Source: Cladopsammia gracilis
Lineage: Eukaryota > Cnidaria > Anthozoa > Scleractinia > Dendrophylliidae
Length of the DNA: 64,000 nucleotides
Reading direction: 5' to 3'
Assembly (NCBI GenBank): GCA_022457155.1
Contig: JAJGOT010000421.1
Coordinates: 228,501-292,500 of the forward strand
The position numbers were made by a program, and so were the translations under genes. The notes beneath the pieces are model-generated. The model saw only the letters and a program-made list of their open reading frames with translations, ran no database searches and was not told the DNA's origin. Shown here one piece after another: positions 11,158-25,200 of this stretch. Position 1 is the stretch's first letter. The number at the start of each line of letters is the position of its first letter.

Positions 11158-11282
11158 ATGGCTAGCCCTTGGGCAAGAGCGACATTTAGAGGAAAGGGAA
11201 CTCCTAAAGGTCGTGATTCCAGTCCTTTTACACCGCGACAGTCCTTAAACTATTCTTCATTTCTTGGAGACTCGGCAATAAG
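11158..11282 (+). CDS. NUP133: NUP133 exon 1 (start)
   Basis: Starts [14 protein letters not shown] and ends ATAAG|GTTTGC after 41 codons plus 2 nt. The Ser/Thr/Pro/Arg-rich disordered N terminus is typical of Nup133 proteins but poorly conserved, so the start is chosen by phase fit to exon 2 and position after the promoter. Confidence 0.8.
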
Positions 11283-14200
11283 GTTTGCAAATTAAGCTTA
11301 AGCTTAGCTAAATTTTCTTTAATTAGCTTAGCCTTGCTCACAGAATACTTTAGCTTTATACAAAAAAAATTCACAGACAAGGTTTCTGTGAGCTACTTTT
11401 GATTGCAAATAGACACTGTAGTGGTGTAACGATTAATCGAAATTCTCGATTAATCGCGATTATGACCATTTGGTTCGATTCACGATTCTCGTTTTTTTTG
11501 CTTCCACGTTTCGATTTTGGTTCGATTTTTGCATACCTTTTCCTGGGTGCCCTCAATGAGCTATTATATTGTGAAATCAGAATTCATAACTCTTTAAAAT
11601 CTGCGTTTTTGATTGACGAACAAAGGTGTTTGCAGTTGCAGGCGTTTTGTGTTGCCTGGTAAAATTGCTGCCCTTCTACCAAGTTCTCAAACATGGCGAG
11701 GAACGACCAGGCAATCGTGAATCCGCCTGCATATTTTAGATCAGCTGTGTGGAAATATTATGGTTTTACGGCTAAAGATGGTACAACAGATAAGTCTAAA
11801 ACTATCTGCAAGAAACATTTTCGTAATCCAATCGAAATATTCGAAATCGAAAGGCAATAATCGAGATTGAATCGAATGGCAAGGAATGTGAATTGTTACA
11901 CCCCTAATAGACAGTTGAGCTCGGTAGTTCTATAAAAGCAAACGCCGTATCCTGTTCTCACAAGTCTGGGTCCAGTGTATAAAGCTACAGAAAGACTAGT
12001 GGCGAACTGTAAATAACTTTCTAGGTACAGTGTAACTGCCACCTGCCACCTTTGTCGCCTGCAACTAATTTTCTTTATTAGCAATGCTGATGAACATAAA
12101 CATAGGACTTACATGTACCCATCATATAATTTATTCTTGGCACTTTGACCCTTTCACTCCCGGACTCAATTATGAAGAAATGTAATGCTGTTCTAACTTT
12201 TGAATCTGTCAATGAAATCATATGGTGTGACCATTCAAATGAAACTTCTTCACTAGTACTTTTGCATGGTATCCCTTGTTTTTCAATATTTTATAAAACA
12301 GAATTCGGGATTTTATATGAATTTTATCTTTAGCACTCTTGTGAGTAAAGGGTTCATGAAGAAGTTATGAATACAGTAGATGGTTTTCACAAGAGCTACA
12401 TGTGTACATCTTATTTCAAAATGGCAGCCAATTTATCATTCTTTTGCATCTATGTTTTTCTATCAAAGTAGCCATGTCTAAGACACGCAATAGCCAGGGA
12501 AAATGAACAGGTCTCGGACTTTATTGACAGCCCTGCTCACAGTCATTTGTTGTCTTGTCACAGAAGTCAACAAAGAGTTGCCATAAATTCTCAGCTGCTG
12601 GAGGAAACTGATCAACATAGGGTGGAGACATTTGGTTTTCCTTTACCAGTGCAGATCAGTGAAGCACTTACAAGCAGAGATGGTATGTAGTGCAATGTCA
12701 TCAACAATTGGCTTATACATGCAGATAAATTTAGGGATCATGTGTGACCTCACACAGGACGTCATCCGTTAAGAAAATATCACAGGCCGTTTTAACGGCG
12801 AACACTATCCGTTTAGCTGATTTCACAAAACGTTAAAAACAGCAGTCACCAAAAATAATAGCAAAAACAAAGTCACAATCTGTTTAAACGGCTATCACTA
12901 ACATCAGCTCAAACGAGAACAGCAGATTTAAGTTAGAAACGTTTATTTCTTTTTTTCCTTACTCTGTTACAGCCCTCGTGTCTTCGCAATATTAAGCTTA
13001 CAGATTCTTATGACTTTTATTACTTACAAACCGTGAGGCAGCGGAAGGCAGCGTGTGTAAAACTTCAAAGTGCACGTGTAAAATTATCGCATCTGAAGGC
13101 AATTCCAATAGTGGAAAATCTTTATAGAAAAAAGCTTTTCAGTTCTTGTTGGCAGTTAATAGTCTTCAAGTTCGGTTGCTTGCGTTCTTTCAATGATGTT
13201 TTAGGCGCCATCTTTGTTGTCGAAAGCATGTGATCTGGGAAAGTGTTACTATGCAACCAACCGTCGAAGCGATTGGCTGATTGGCTCCGATGTCAAAACA
13301 ATCGCACGTTGTTTTACTGATAAGTCACGCGCGGATTGCTGGGTCGAGACTGTGTGGTTGATCATTTCGTGCATCGTGATCGTGCACGATTCTCTGTTTT
13401 GATAAGCTGTTTGTGGTTCAAGGGATGTTTTTCTCGAGTCTCAAACAACAATGGATAAGAAGATGGGAAAATTTTCTGTGTTTACCAGTGTACTGGCTGA
13501 ACGAACGGTCAAAAGAGTGTGGTTACTATCGATCTCAGACGTCCTTGGACAAGGGATTTTTTTCGGCCCGCTACACGGGCCGTTGGTTTCAGTCTGCGGT
13601 TAAAAAAATGTCGTCACGTGATGACATTTTTTTGGCTCCGCGGTTTCAAAAATGTTGATCACGTGATGCTTTATTTCGACTTCCCACGGCCGTGAATTCA
13701 CTTTCGCGCCAACATGTCCGTTGTACAATTTAAGGTTTTTTACGGCGTAGTTTTTCGTTTTTACCTGTAGTAAAGTCGCCACCGGCCTGTACTATCGTAT
13801 CTATTATTCCGCTTCTTATGTCATTGGACGAAGCTTTCCCTGGATGATAGCTTCGGCCGGTTTTACTCCCCAACATCTTTGATCACTTTGCCGGTTTTCT
13901 TTTTGGCGCGAGTAACCGAATGGCGTCATGTGATCAACATTTTTGAAACCGCAGAGACAAAAAAATGTCATCACGTGACGACATTTTTTTAACCGCAGAC
14001 TGAAACTAACGGCCCGTGAAGCGGGCCGAAAAAATCCCTTGTCCAAGGACGTCTGAGATCGATAGTATTGGTACCTGGTTATGTTACGTGTCGAACACCT
14101 GTGGATTTCGCCATTCAGTACCTATGAAAGCTTAAACCGCAAGTAGCCATTTATGAATGCTCTACAATCCATCAAAATGTTTTGCTTGGTTAGCCGTTAA

Positions 14201-17200
14201 AACATATTTTAATACCCATCATTTAAACAACTTTTTGTTTTCCATTTTAATGGTTTGCTTAGCCATTAAAACGCTTAAGCTCATCCGTTAGAAAATTTTG
14301 CTTAGCCGTTAAAACAATTTAGCCCATCCGTTAGAAAATTTTGCTTAGCCGTTCGAACGACTTAGGAAACCGTTTTAATGCTTTCGATATCCGTTTTTCT
14401 CCCGTTTTTCAGCTGTCCGTTTTGCCGTTATAACGGATAGCCGTTAGTGTACATTTTCCCGTGTGAGGTCACATGTGTACTTAACCTGGGGCTAACTGTC
14501 AACCAATACTATCAACCAACACTTGGTCAAGATATATCAGCTGACATTTATTCTTTAGTCTGTCAACATGTTGGTTTATGGTGGGCCGATGGTCGATTAT
14601 AATTGAAAGTTGATCAAGCGACGCAACAATCGATTATGCATTGTACATAATCGATTGTCGTAGAAAATAAATTTATTGGTGAAAAATAAAAAGTATTAAA
14701 ATCAATAAAATGTATGTTTTAATATCTTGATGCGAGTTTTTTTTTGTGGACTCGCAAGTCATAACAGCAGATATAATCTAAGCTTGAATGTGTGTTACCT
14801 GTCATGTTTCTGGCATGTTGTCATCGCTTCGAACCTTTAAAGATGTGACATGCTATTGAGCCACATTGTATTTTGTAAACAACTGAACCAAAACCCAAAT
14901 TCCAAGCTCACTGATCACGCTAAAAGATATGTTTTACATTTGTAATAATTTTCACTACTATCAATAGCGAATGGAAGGGATAGAATTATTATTATTATTT
15001 TTTTTATTGAAATCACTAATACTTATGACACCACAACTACTTACACTATTTACAATATGCATAGTACAAGCTAAACAAGCTAAAATAAACCAAAAAGGAC
15101 ATGTTACAAACAACAACAAAAAGGAAATTAGTTACATAAAAAAGCTCAAACTTTAACTTCCAATTTACATTTATGTTTTTCCATATCCAGATGATTTTTC
15201 ATAAAGAAGAAAAAAGCTTTCCAGATATATTCTTCTTCTCTCCTCGAAGCGTTGTAAAATTATAATATTTGGCTAAAATTATGCAGAGGTTTAAACCAAA
15301 ACCCTCTTCGTCTTGAAAGAATTATTAACATCAAAGAAACATGGGCATATCCACGTGAACCTCAAATTTGTTCCTCTTCGTTCGTTCCGAGCTTTGCCTC
15401 GCTTACATGTTGCTGACGAGTCCAACATGGCAGCTGCCACGGAAGAGATGCTGGAGATCTCATTTCTCATAGACACAGTTGAGTTTATAAGAGAACATTG
15501 TATTGAGTTTATTCATTTAATTACAGCACTGTAACAGTAAAGTTGAAATCAAAATGTAACATTAAAAACAGTTAAAACTTTAAAGGTATCACTTTGACTT
15601 CTACACAGGTGAAAAATACATGGAATACTTGTCTGTAGATTTTTCCGATTATGATTGATGATTGATCGGTTGGGGCAATCCGATTATTTCTCAAACTCAT
15701 TAATAATTCATGACATCAACAGCCAATAAATGATGCCTATTTTGGTCAGGTGGTCACTGCTGTCCGGAACAATAGAAAAAACTACACAAAATTAAGTCTA
15801 ACTGCAATGATATAACCAGCCCATGAAGGGGAGCCCAATAGCGAACTAGTGTTTTGCCCCTGATGCAAAGCAAGGATGCCTTCGTAAAATTAATAGTCTA
15901 TAACAAAACCCCAAAATTCCTTGACAAGTACAGTGTAGAGGCCAAAAGGGAGCAGATGGCCAATGTGGACCACCAATGTACCCAGTAACCTAGAGTGAAA
16001 CATAAACCTAAGGACCTTGGACAAAAGGATGGCAGGCGGTACCACCCAACAATGTTTGCCATGCCAGTCCTGAAAAAATGCATGTACTCCTGATGAGCCT
16101 GGATTCCAAAATCTACAGTAAAACTTAGGAACTTTGCAATTGTAAAATGTGGCAAAACAGTCAACAGTATGTGGACCCCAACAGTTGTCTAGCTGCTGGA
16201 AAATTTCAGGGACAAGTTCCCAGTCATCATAATCGATAATCTTACTAAGATAATTGGCCTTTTCATTCATAGAGCACAGAACCCACTCAATTTCCAAAAT
16301 GATCCCATGCTTAAAACAAAATGAGAAAACATCAGAAGCCAATTGGTGAAAAATGAACTTCATGTTTCCTACTTATTTTTATTTTTATTTTATTTTTATT
16401 ATTTTGCCGCACACAATGAATTACAAGCAGAATAAAAACGATAATAAATAAGTTGACTTGAACAGTACGTGCCAACCTTTGGCTGTCAGTGAACCATTTA
16501 ACCCTGGAATTAAAAAGGTGCGAACTAAAATGAGTTAAGAACAAATTTGAAGGTCTAAGGAGCGCTGAATAACCCTCAAATGATCTATAGAGATAGGGAG
16601 GTGTCATGGTGACACTGGACCTTGAACCCGCTTTATACCTCTCAATAAATGCTGCAACCAAAGACAATTTACCAACGGATCTGGCAAGCTGTGGTCAATG
16701 TGGAGCGAGCGTACCGCTGATAGATAATCCTTAATGCACGCTTATCTGCTGGGAGGTGAGCCTGGAGTTTTTCTGAATCTAGTTCAATTCCAAGGATGGT
16801 TAAGCACGTAGCCGGTCCCTCCAGCTTGTCCGGATGCAGGGGAAGGTCTAGAGATTTACACAGTTGAACACAGGTCTGAAGATTGTTGTGGCAGATGGGG
16901 GAGGCCGGTGGGCCTAAAAGAAAATCATCTAGATAGTGACGGAGGAAGTTGACGTCGTAATTGTGAACCAAGATCCATTCAACCAGATCCGCGATGGCGG
17001 TGAAAATAAGTGGCGCAGACCAGAGCCCGAATGGGAGTACCATATCCACAAAGTATTGACCTCTCCACATCATTCCTAGAAGGGGGCGATCATCCAGGTG
17101 AATTGCCACGTTCCTGTAGGCGCTGGCCACATCAAACTTGGCCATTATGCCCTCAATGAAGGCATCGACTGACATGTACTGGACAGTAAAGGGAGGCTTA

Positions 17201-20200
17201 GGAATGCTGTCATTTACACTGTGCCCCTCTGGTGATCAAAGGTCCAAGATAACGTGCCACTTCCCAGGTTGATTATTCTTGGGGATCACACTGAAATGAC
17301 AGTGATAAACCTGATGTGCAGTGAAGAGAACGGCAGAGATGGAAATGGACCAGCCACCCTGCTGGAGGAGACCTCAGTTTGCAGGTAAGCGTGGATCACT
17401 GATGGATGCTCTATTGAGGAGCGCATGTTAGAAGACGCCGATTTAAGTGACACGGAAGATGCAACAAAACCTATTCGAAAACCCTCCTGTGTACCAGAAA
17501 TCACGTAATTAACTGCAGACCTGTCCGGGTGACAACGACTGATCCAACTGCAATGGTGAGACCTCGGAGACCAGGGCCAATGGCGAGAACAAGTTAACTG
17601 AAATGTAAGGCTGAACTGGAATGGAACACCACAATTTAGCCACACAAGGCAGTTCATTCTGCTGGTGAGGCAATGCAGCCAAATTATTTACATTGTGTAC
17701 AGAAGCAACGCTAGGTGCCACATACCCATCAGAAGCGTCTCCCTCTCCCACCGGGGGAGGGAGAGCGAGATTGACGTCCAGCAGGGTGGGGGAAAGGGCA
17801 GTTAATCTTGGCATGCTCCCCTTCGCAGTTGCTGCACCTGTGTCGAAACTTACATCTGCCAAATGGCCAACGACATTGGCCTGTCGTTCCAGGAGCAGCA
17901 AAACAGTGTAAGCATACCCGTGTCTCGGCTGCCCGTAGAGGAGTGGGATGAACCTGGCGAGAAAGACGGCAACAATTGAGGTCCTTGTTTCCGAAATCCG
18001 TTCTCCGCGCCTCTGCTTAGCTTCTTTGTCTCCATGGTAGTTTGGTTTGTGAGGCCAGACGAAACACTTTCCACTTTTTCGTCAAGATGTTTTTTAAAAT
18101 TTTCAAACACGTTGTCGACAGCGTCACGCTTGCATCTACTGTGTCGGTGTGTTCTCGTTGTGGGGTGCTGTGCTCTCGTCTCCTGGCATAACGAACAACT
18201 AAAAACTACATCCACACTGACCACCACCGAGAAGTTTACACGTGATGAAAACCTTGACGCTATACACTGCTTATTAGTGGGGTCTCCTGAGACCCCACGC
18301 GCTAACACAAACGTGCGGGCAAACTAACATGCTCACGCTTAACTTCCGAAGGAAAATACATATTCTCAGCCAATTGATGGCACACATCCTCCGATTATTG
18401 TAGGATAACAGTTCAATCTGATGCTTTCTAATGTTTGCTAAGTATTACATTAACATCCAAAGTGACTACATCAGGAGATAAACAATATTACTCTTATTTA
18501 CAAGTATTCAATGTTGTTGTTTCTTACAGGCGATCAGCACATTAGTGTAAAGATTGACCCATCAGGCTGGGCCTGGCTTGTTACAGGCAGAAAGTTGTTC
18601 ATTTGGCGCTACATGCCAGCAGCTGGAGCAAAGGTTTGTTTCAACATTGTAGCTCACTAAAACAGTTAATGCATATTTTGCTCAATGTTCTTAAAAACCT
18701 GGAACCAAAAACAAAATCAACAATTATATATTTTATTAGAGGCCAGAATAGAATAGAGAAATCTTGGTTGATCTTATTATGCAATGTTGGAACAAACAGG
18801 CTTAGGTTAACAACTAATCAACTTAGGTTGAAACAAATTGACCTGCAATATATGTAATAATGGAAGGGGAGGCAGTTTATTACTGAGCGGACAACTTGTT
18901 AAATTTTTTTTTTAAGTGAAATGAACAACTAACTGGTATTTTGGTGCACACTGACTGGGTTCTAAATACACCTGGATTCCACGGGAAAAAAAAACAAGAA
19001 TAATGACGACAATAAACCCCCAAAAATGGCGACCAAAAATTAATAGTATTTTCTCCTTTCCAAGTGTTGTTCCACTCGCTCAAAAACAAAAGCTGTCTTT
19101 TCTGTGATCTTTGAGTCGGCTTTTGGTTTGGCTTACTAAAATATCATAGCGCAAAACACAAAGATCTTAGTGAACCAACAGCGGTAAACACAATCGAAAC
19201 TTGTGAATTTTCAATTCTGCCAATAAATGCACAAAAATACAAATTGTGGTGGTTGTATTTGTCACTAGGGAGTATTCTATAAGGAGCTTATGTTGCCAGC
19301 TTCTGAGTTGTACCATTTGGCTGATCTTGTTTGTGTTATGAGCTGTTCTGGTGATGTGTCTGGTGTCTCTGTAATGGCTGTCTCTCCAGAAGGACTGGTA
19401 CGTTACTGGCCAAGTCTTGCTCATGATAGTGCTGCTGTTGACATGGAAACAGACTTGATAGGATCTCAATGCCATTCATTAACATCTTTTCAGGTATGTT
19501 ACAGATATACCATTTTATAATTCAACACATTGATACACTGCCCAAATATGGTAAAAAAGTTATCGATATACGCTATGTCTACATGACGTATATCCAACGA
19601 TGGATGTAAATTTTGCATTTTGACAAGAGAATGCAAAAATGACGGTCCAGACTCGATATTTTTTCTTCAAACTGTACTTTATTATCAATGTGTTGAATTA
19701 TAAAACTAAATTATAGCGCTCAAGCTTGTGTGATATTGCCTAATTTTAGCCGACTTGGCCTACGGCCTCGTCAGCTAAGAATTAGGCAATATCACGTGTG
19801 CTTTTGCGCTATAATGGTTAAATAGTCTTTTTTTAAATTAAAGTGCAATAAGATAATAACTAACATATACAAAGGATTTGGTGCAAATCCTATCAAGTAC
19901 ATCACAGTTTTGGCCAAAATATGGGAAAATGACTCAAGAGTTGTGTTGCAGATTTTTTGTACTTTAAAAACATTGCTCTAATTAAAGTGCTACTTGGTGG
20001 TTTCATACGAGGGCTTCTTAGTACATCCTACTGTAAGTGGACTTGAAACCTACTTTGAATGTAAAAGAGTGAAATGCACATACTTGAGCACCATTTTGTG
20101 ACCATGGAAACATGATTATTATTTTCAAAAAAGCCGAGGTATGCCACCAAGTATGATCTACACCACACTTGAGAAACCGACTAAAAGGCATGTGCAGCGT

Positions 20201-22147
20201 TGCAAAAAATTGATAATGATTGACAGCTTATGTGCCATGTAATGCACTTTCTCATCAGGTGTGATCAAACCTCAATTTTCTGAAGTGTTACTTGAGAGTC
20301 TCAAATGCACTTGAGTCAAGCTCTTGAGATAATTTAGTTATCATGTAGTGTGAAACTACCAACTATGAAGAAAATTTTAGTTTTTCTTTTTCTCCATTTT
20401 TTTTACTTCAATTCATTCAATGGGTTAATAATTACACACATCACTATATTTAGAACAATATAAGCTTAACGAGCCTGGAAATAGCTGGCTGAAAACTGTC
20501 ACAATCACCGTCACCGTCACAATCGCCGTTACTCAGTTAACACTTAACAGGGGCAAAAATGGCAGCAAATCTGAAGAATTTGATATCTTCCCCTTTTGAG
20601 ATACTGTATAATTTTTTCGTTGAGAGAAATCCTTGTAATTCACCAAAATTTTGGAGAAGAAATTACTAGCTTAATGCCACATCATTTTCTGAGATCTCAA
20701 AAGAACTGTACTTGGAGATGCAGTTGTTGATTGCAGCAGTTATTCTTTCAGCCCTATGGTTGTATCTTGATGACCACCACCAATGAACTTTTGCTGTTAA
20801 CTGGTTCACAGGTAAGGCAAACACCAACAGCCTAAATTCTATAAAATTAACCATAATTCCTAATATAATGTTAGGACAAACTTTTATAATTATTTCTTTT
20901 AGTTCAGTGTTAACAAATTTTTAGTTGTGTCTAATATAGAAAGGCTTATTAAGGAGTGCCAGTTAATTAAATAGTTTAGTGCATTGGACTCTGGTCTCTG
21001 TCATTATCCTGAACATCTCTTTAGATAAAAAACTAAATAATTTATTGTCTTCACCTAGGTGTATTTTATTATGATACCTTTTTGGAAACTGAGACTTGTA
21101 ATTAAAGAAAATAATAATAGATACAAATATCAAAGTGGACAATTATTGTATCTGTATGGATATTTGAATAAATTTTTTCATAGGTTGAAAAGCGATTTTA
21201 TGTAAACAAAGCAAGACTTGGATTTTATGGTTCTAAACTGAAAATATCCCGAGAATATAACAATGATATAATAACTGCCACTCCTTGCCCCCCACCACCT
21301 GCCTATTGGCCCTTGCCTCCACCTCCCACTTCCTCAACCCCTCGTTCCATCACCCCACCCCGTCGAACGCAATCCCCTAATTTCCAATTACTACTAGTTG
21401 TATCTGTATCCAGGCCTATGAAATTGTGGCACATGGCCACCAGGCCTCCTTCACTTTGTGTTACAACACTTACAGACAGTTTGCACAGTTACAACATTTA
21501 CCAGTGACATCCCCCCCCCCCCAAGTGGGGGGACTCCCATATAAAAATGACGGGGGGAGGGGGTGATTGTCGTACCTTTTAGGGGTCAAAATTTGTACAT
21601 TGGTACCTCTTAAGGCCTAGCCAAATGAACGCAACATTTCAACGCAACATCTTGCAACATTGTTGCGCGCAACGTGTTAACACGTGTTAAATTTGACCAT
21701 TTTCAAACTTGATCCAACACCATCCAACATGTTGCAACATGTTGCGCGCATTTGGCCAGCTCCTTCACAACACGATCCAACAATGTTGCAAGATGTTGCG
21801 TTGAAATGTTGTGTTCATTTGGCCGGGCCCTTAGGTTGCTAAAATTCAAAATAACCACCGTTAGAATTATTGCAGTACCTTTTAGGGTATTAAGCCGAAA
21901 AAATGTAACAGAATATGACATGTGTTGTTTTAGAATTGGTACCTCTTATGGGTAAAAATTCATGCCCATCAAACGACATGCTGATCTGGTACCTTTTAGG
22001 GTGCCTTTCAAAAGTTTCCAAGGAGCACCCTTGTCATTTTTATATGGGATCCCCCCCCCCCCCCAACTCCCGGGAACACCCCTCACCCTCACAGGCATTA
22101 CAGGTTATTAACTGACAGTGCTGATACATGTTACTTTGTTGTTATTA

Positions 22148-22212
<65 letters not shown>

Positions 22213-25200
22213 AAAGTATGTTTGCAAATGATAGACAGAATGGAAAACAAACTGGATCTATGCTGTAATTGAGCATCTTCTTGAACCACTAATAAAATAA
22301 TTAAATTGTGTAACCTGGGTATGATGACAGCTCTAGAAAATTGGAACATGTGCTCTGTAATTTTACTTGTAAACTATTCCTGTATAAGTAAATTTTAATT
22401 GTTGTGACATGTGGATCCCTACATATATTGTAATCAATAATTAAAAAGCTTTATGTTAATTTCCCTCAAACAGAAGACCATCAAGTGTCAGAATCTGAAT
22501 TCGTCGAGCAGTGTTTTTTCAGATCTGGGTCGCCGTGTCTCATCTTTCATATTTGGGTCACAACCGGCCAGTGATAAAGTAGCAGTAAGTATATTAACTA
22601 TAAGTTAAGCTTACAATGAGTACTGTAAATCCTCTATTAAGCCCCCCTCTCAAATACTGCCCCCCCCCCCAATCTCCAATAAGCTCCCCCCTTTTTGGAG
22701 CAATAAAATGATTAAGCCCCCCCCCCCCCCCCTTTTCCTTCACAACCCAGACAATCAAAAATATAATGGCTGACTGTATAACCGGTACTTTGTTCCATTC
22801 CAATCCGGGCAGAAATTCATGTACACATTATTTGCGAGCTTAGGTGAAAATATTTACCACTCGTTGTGCTAAACATGATCATTATTACGGTAATCAATGA
22901 GTGGTGAAATGCTTGTGTTTCGCTAAATTGTAATAAGCCCCCTCTCTAATGAGCCCCCTCTCTAATAAGCCTCCCTCTCTAATGAGCCCCCTCTCTAATA
23001 AGCCTCCCTCTCTAATAAGCCCCCTCTCTAATAAGCCTACTCTCTAATAAGGCCCCTCTGTAATAAGCCCCCTCTGTAATAAGCCCCCCTCTCTAATAAG
23101 CCCCCTCTGTAATAAGCCCCCCTCTCTAATAAGCCCCCTCTCTAATAAGCCCCCTCTGTAATAAGCCCCCCTCTCTAATAAGCCCCCTCTCTAATAAGCC
23201 CCCTCTGTAATAAGCCCCCTCTCTAATAAGCCCCCTCTGTAATAAGCCCCCCTCTCTAATAAGCCCCCTCTCTAATAAGCCCCCCTCTCTAATAAGCCCC
23301 CTCTCTAATAAGCCCCCAATCTGAGTGACTTCCTTTATGAAAAATCCGTACATTTTATGTAGTGTGAATAATTTCCAGTAAATGTTCACTCAATTTCTTC
23401 GAAAGTTTACTGCAAAAACACAACCCTGAGATATATGCAAATTGCGTGCTAACTGTAATTTGATAGCATGTTTGTTTTTCTCACATAACTTTATAGATCG
23501 TAGAGCATTTTCCTAAATGAAAACGTCTTTAACTTGATTGAAAAAATCACATTCAGTATTCTGATCAGAACTTAATAATTTTCTCCTATTGGCCCAACGT
23601 TCCAGCGCTTTAATAGTTTGTTTGTCGATTCGCAAACTTGATCAGTTCTTTGCGAAAATAAGAAGCAAAAGCGCTTGAAAAAATATCAACAGGCTGCTAA
23701 GAAAAACGACATATCTGGAAAATGACAGCTAAAATCTACGCAAAAAATTCAGTAGCAAGTCGGATAGAAGAAAAACTGAGACTAGTTCCCAGGACGGTGA
23801 AGAGAATGCCTTGTTGTTTTTGTATCTGCTCAAGCTGTTCTACGAAAGTGAGGGATTTCTCGATTGTTTGGAAGGAAAATAGGCTGAAAATAGCCTAAAA
23901 CGTTTTTCAAAATCTTGGTAATCAATAGAAATACCTTATTTAATTAAAATTTTAGGAATTGTGTGGGTTTGACCAAATTATGCGGTCCTGTACCTGCGCA
24001 CCCTGTCAGTATGTTTAATTTGCAGTACGCAGTATTTTGATTCAGCAGTTAGTAGCACATGTGTTAGAGGCTTCTCTTGATCCTCAGAACACTGATGATA
24101 TTCCTAATGTAGGCTTCCTAGTTCAGCTGGTAGAGCACTGCTTGTTGTTACAATATTATTATGGACACCATGTATTCAAATCCTTAATAATGCTTTCTTC
24201 TGAATTGAACAATACCAAAACTTGGGTTTGCATGAGAATTTGACAGGTTTTACAATAATTATTTGCTACATCAGCCAACATGTTTTAACCTTTCCTGAAT
24301 GCTGCATGCTCCTTTGTTTTGATATTCTGAAGGGAATATAAAAAACTGGTGTCAAAGACAAGACAAGACAAGAAAAATAATTGCAAATACAAATGACAGG
24401 AAAGCTGTCAAATTGTCATGTGTCAAATGTGTGAACCAATGCATTTTAATTCCAATCAAATTCTTTTTTTGAATCAAAGCTTTATTGAAATTTGTAGTAA
24501 AATCAAGTTTGCAATAATGAAAACAATCTTCATTAAGTCAGTCTTGGTAGGAATGCTTCACCTGTCTTAACTGTAAAGTGTTAGCCTGATTTTTTCCAAG
24601 CCTCATATATATTTTAAATTAATATTCTCAGGCAATGACTACTTCATTTAATTTCATTGATATCCACAGCTCACATAAAAATTATTTTAGTTTTATGTTT
24701 ATTGCAAAAATGAAGTTAGAATAAAAGTATAATGTTTATTATTTTGATATAATATTTCAACTGTCACATTTACATTGTTTAACAAACTTGCGTTGTGTTT
24801 TATTGCGAAGAATTGGCAGAGAGTTCTTGCTAGCAACATCATGTCTGACAACTCCAGGTGATTGACTGGCTTTTATGTTCTTCATGTTTAACTATTTTGG
24901 GCTCTATGGACTGACAGTTAATGCAGTAATAATTGAACATCATCTCTACATATTATCAATTGAAATATAGTGTACACATAAATACAAGTCTAGATCCAAA
25001 TGAGGCTAGTCTGCGATGGCTGTCGTGTTAAAGGCCCATGTTCACCCAATCTGGTTTGTGTGCCCAGGCTGATTTTCGCACAGACAGAAAATCGAAAAAT
25101 TGATGTGCCAGCCAGTCATAATGCTACATTGAACAATTGAACCATTTCAAAACAAAAACACAAGTGCGCAAAGCAGATTGGGTGAACATGGGCCTTTAAG

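Larger units (their letters stand above)
15840..18310 (-). mobile_element. Broken DIRS-like (tyrosine-recombinase class) retrotransposon, antisense
   Basis: Read on the minus strand, a gag-like region with a Cys/His cluster lies at about 17.8-17.95 kb. It is followed by reverse transcriptase (16669-17280) and an RNase H plus DIRS-type domain (15890-16667). Frames are split by stops and shifts, including a TGA just before the RT fragment. No tyrosine recombinase was seen, so the element is truncated at its 3' end. It sits in NUP133 intron 2 in the opposite orientation to the gene. Confidence 0.75.

Noticed and set aside
13413..14046. Several 60-80 codon frames in both directions
   Set aside because: Products of the foldback arms; the same peptide pieces recur inverted.
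19300..19310. GTTGCCAG as the NUP133 exon 4 acceptor
   Set aside because: It would break the reading frame from exon 3; the weaker ATAAG acceptor 16 bases earlier keeps phase and matches the conserved ELxLP motif.
22594..23389. Minus-strand frame with repeated [11 protein letters not shown]
   Set aside because: It is the translation of the TAATAAGCCCCCTCTC minisatellite.
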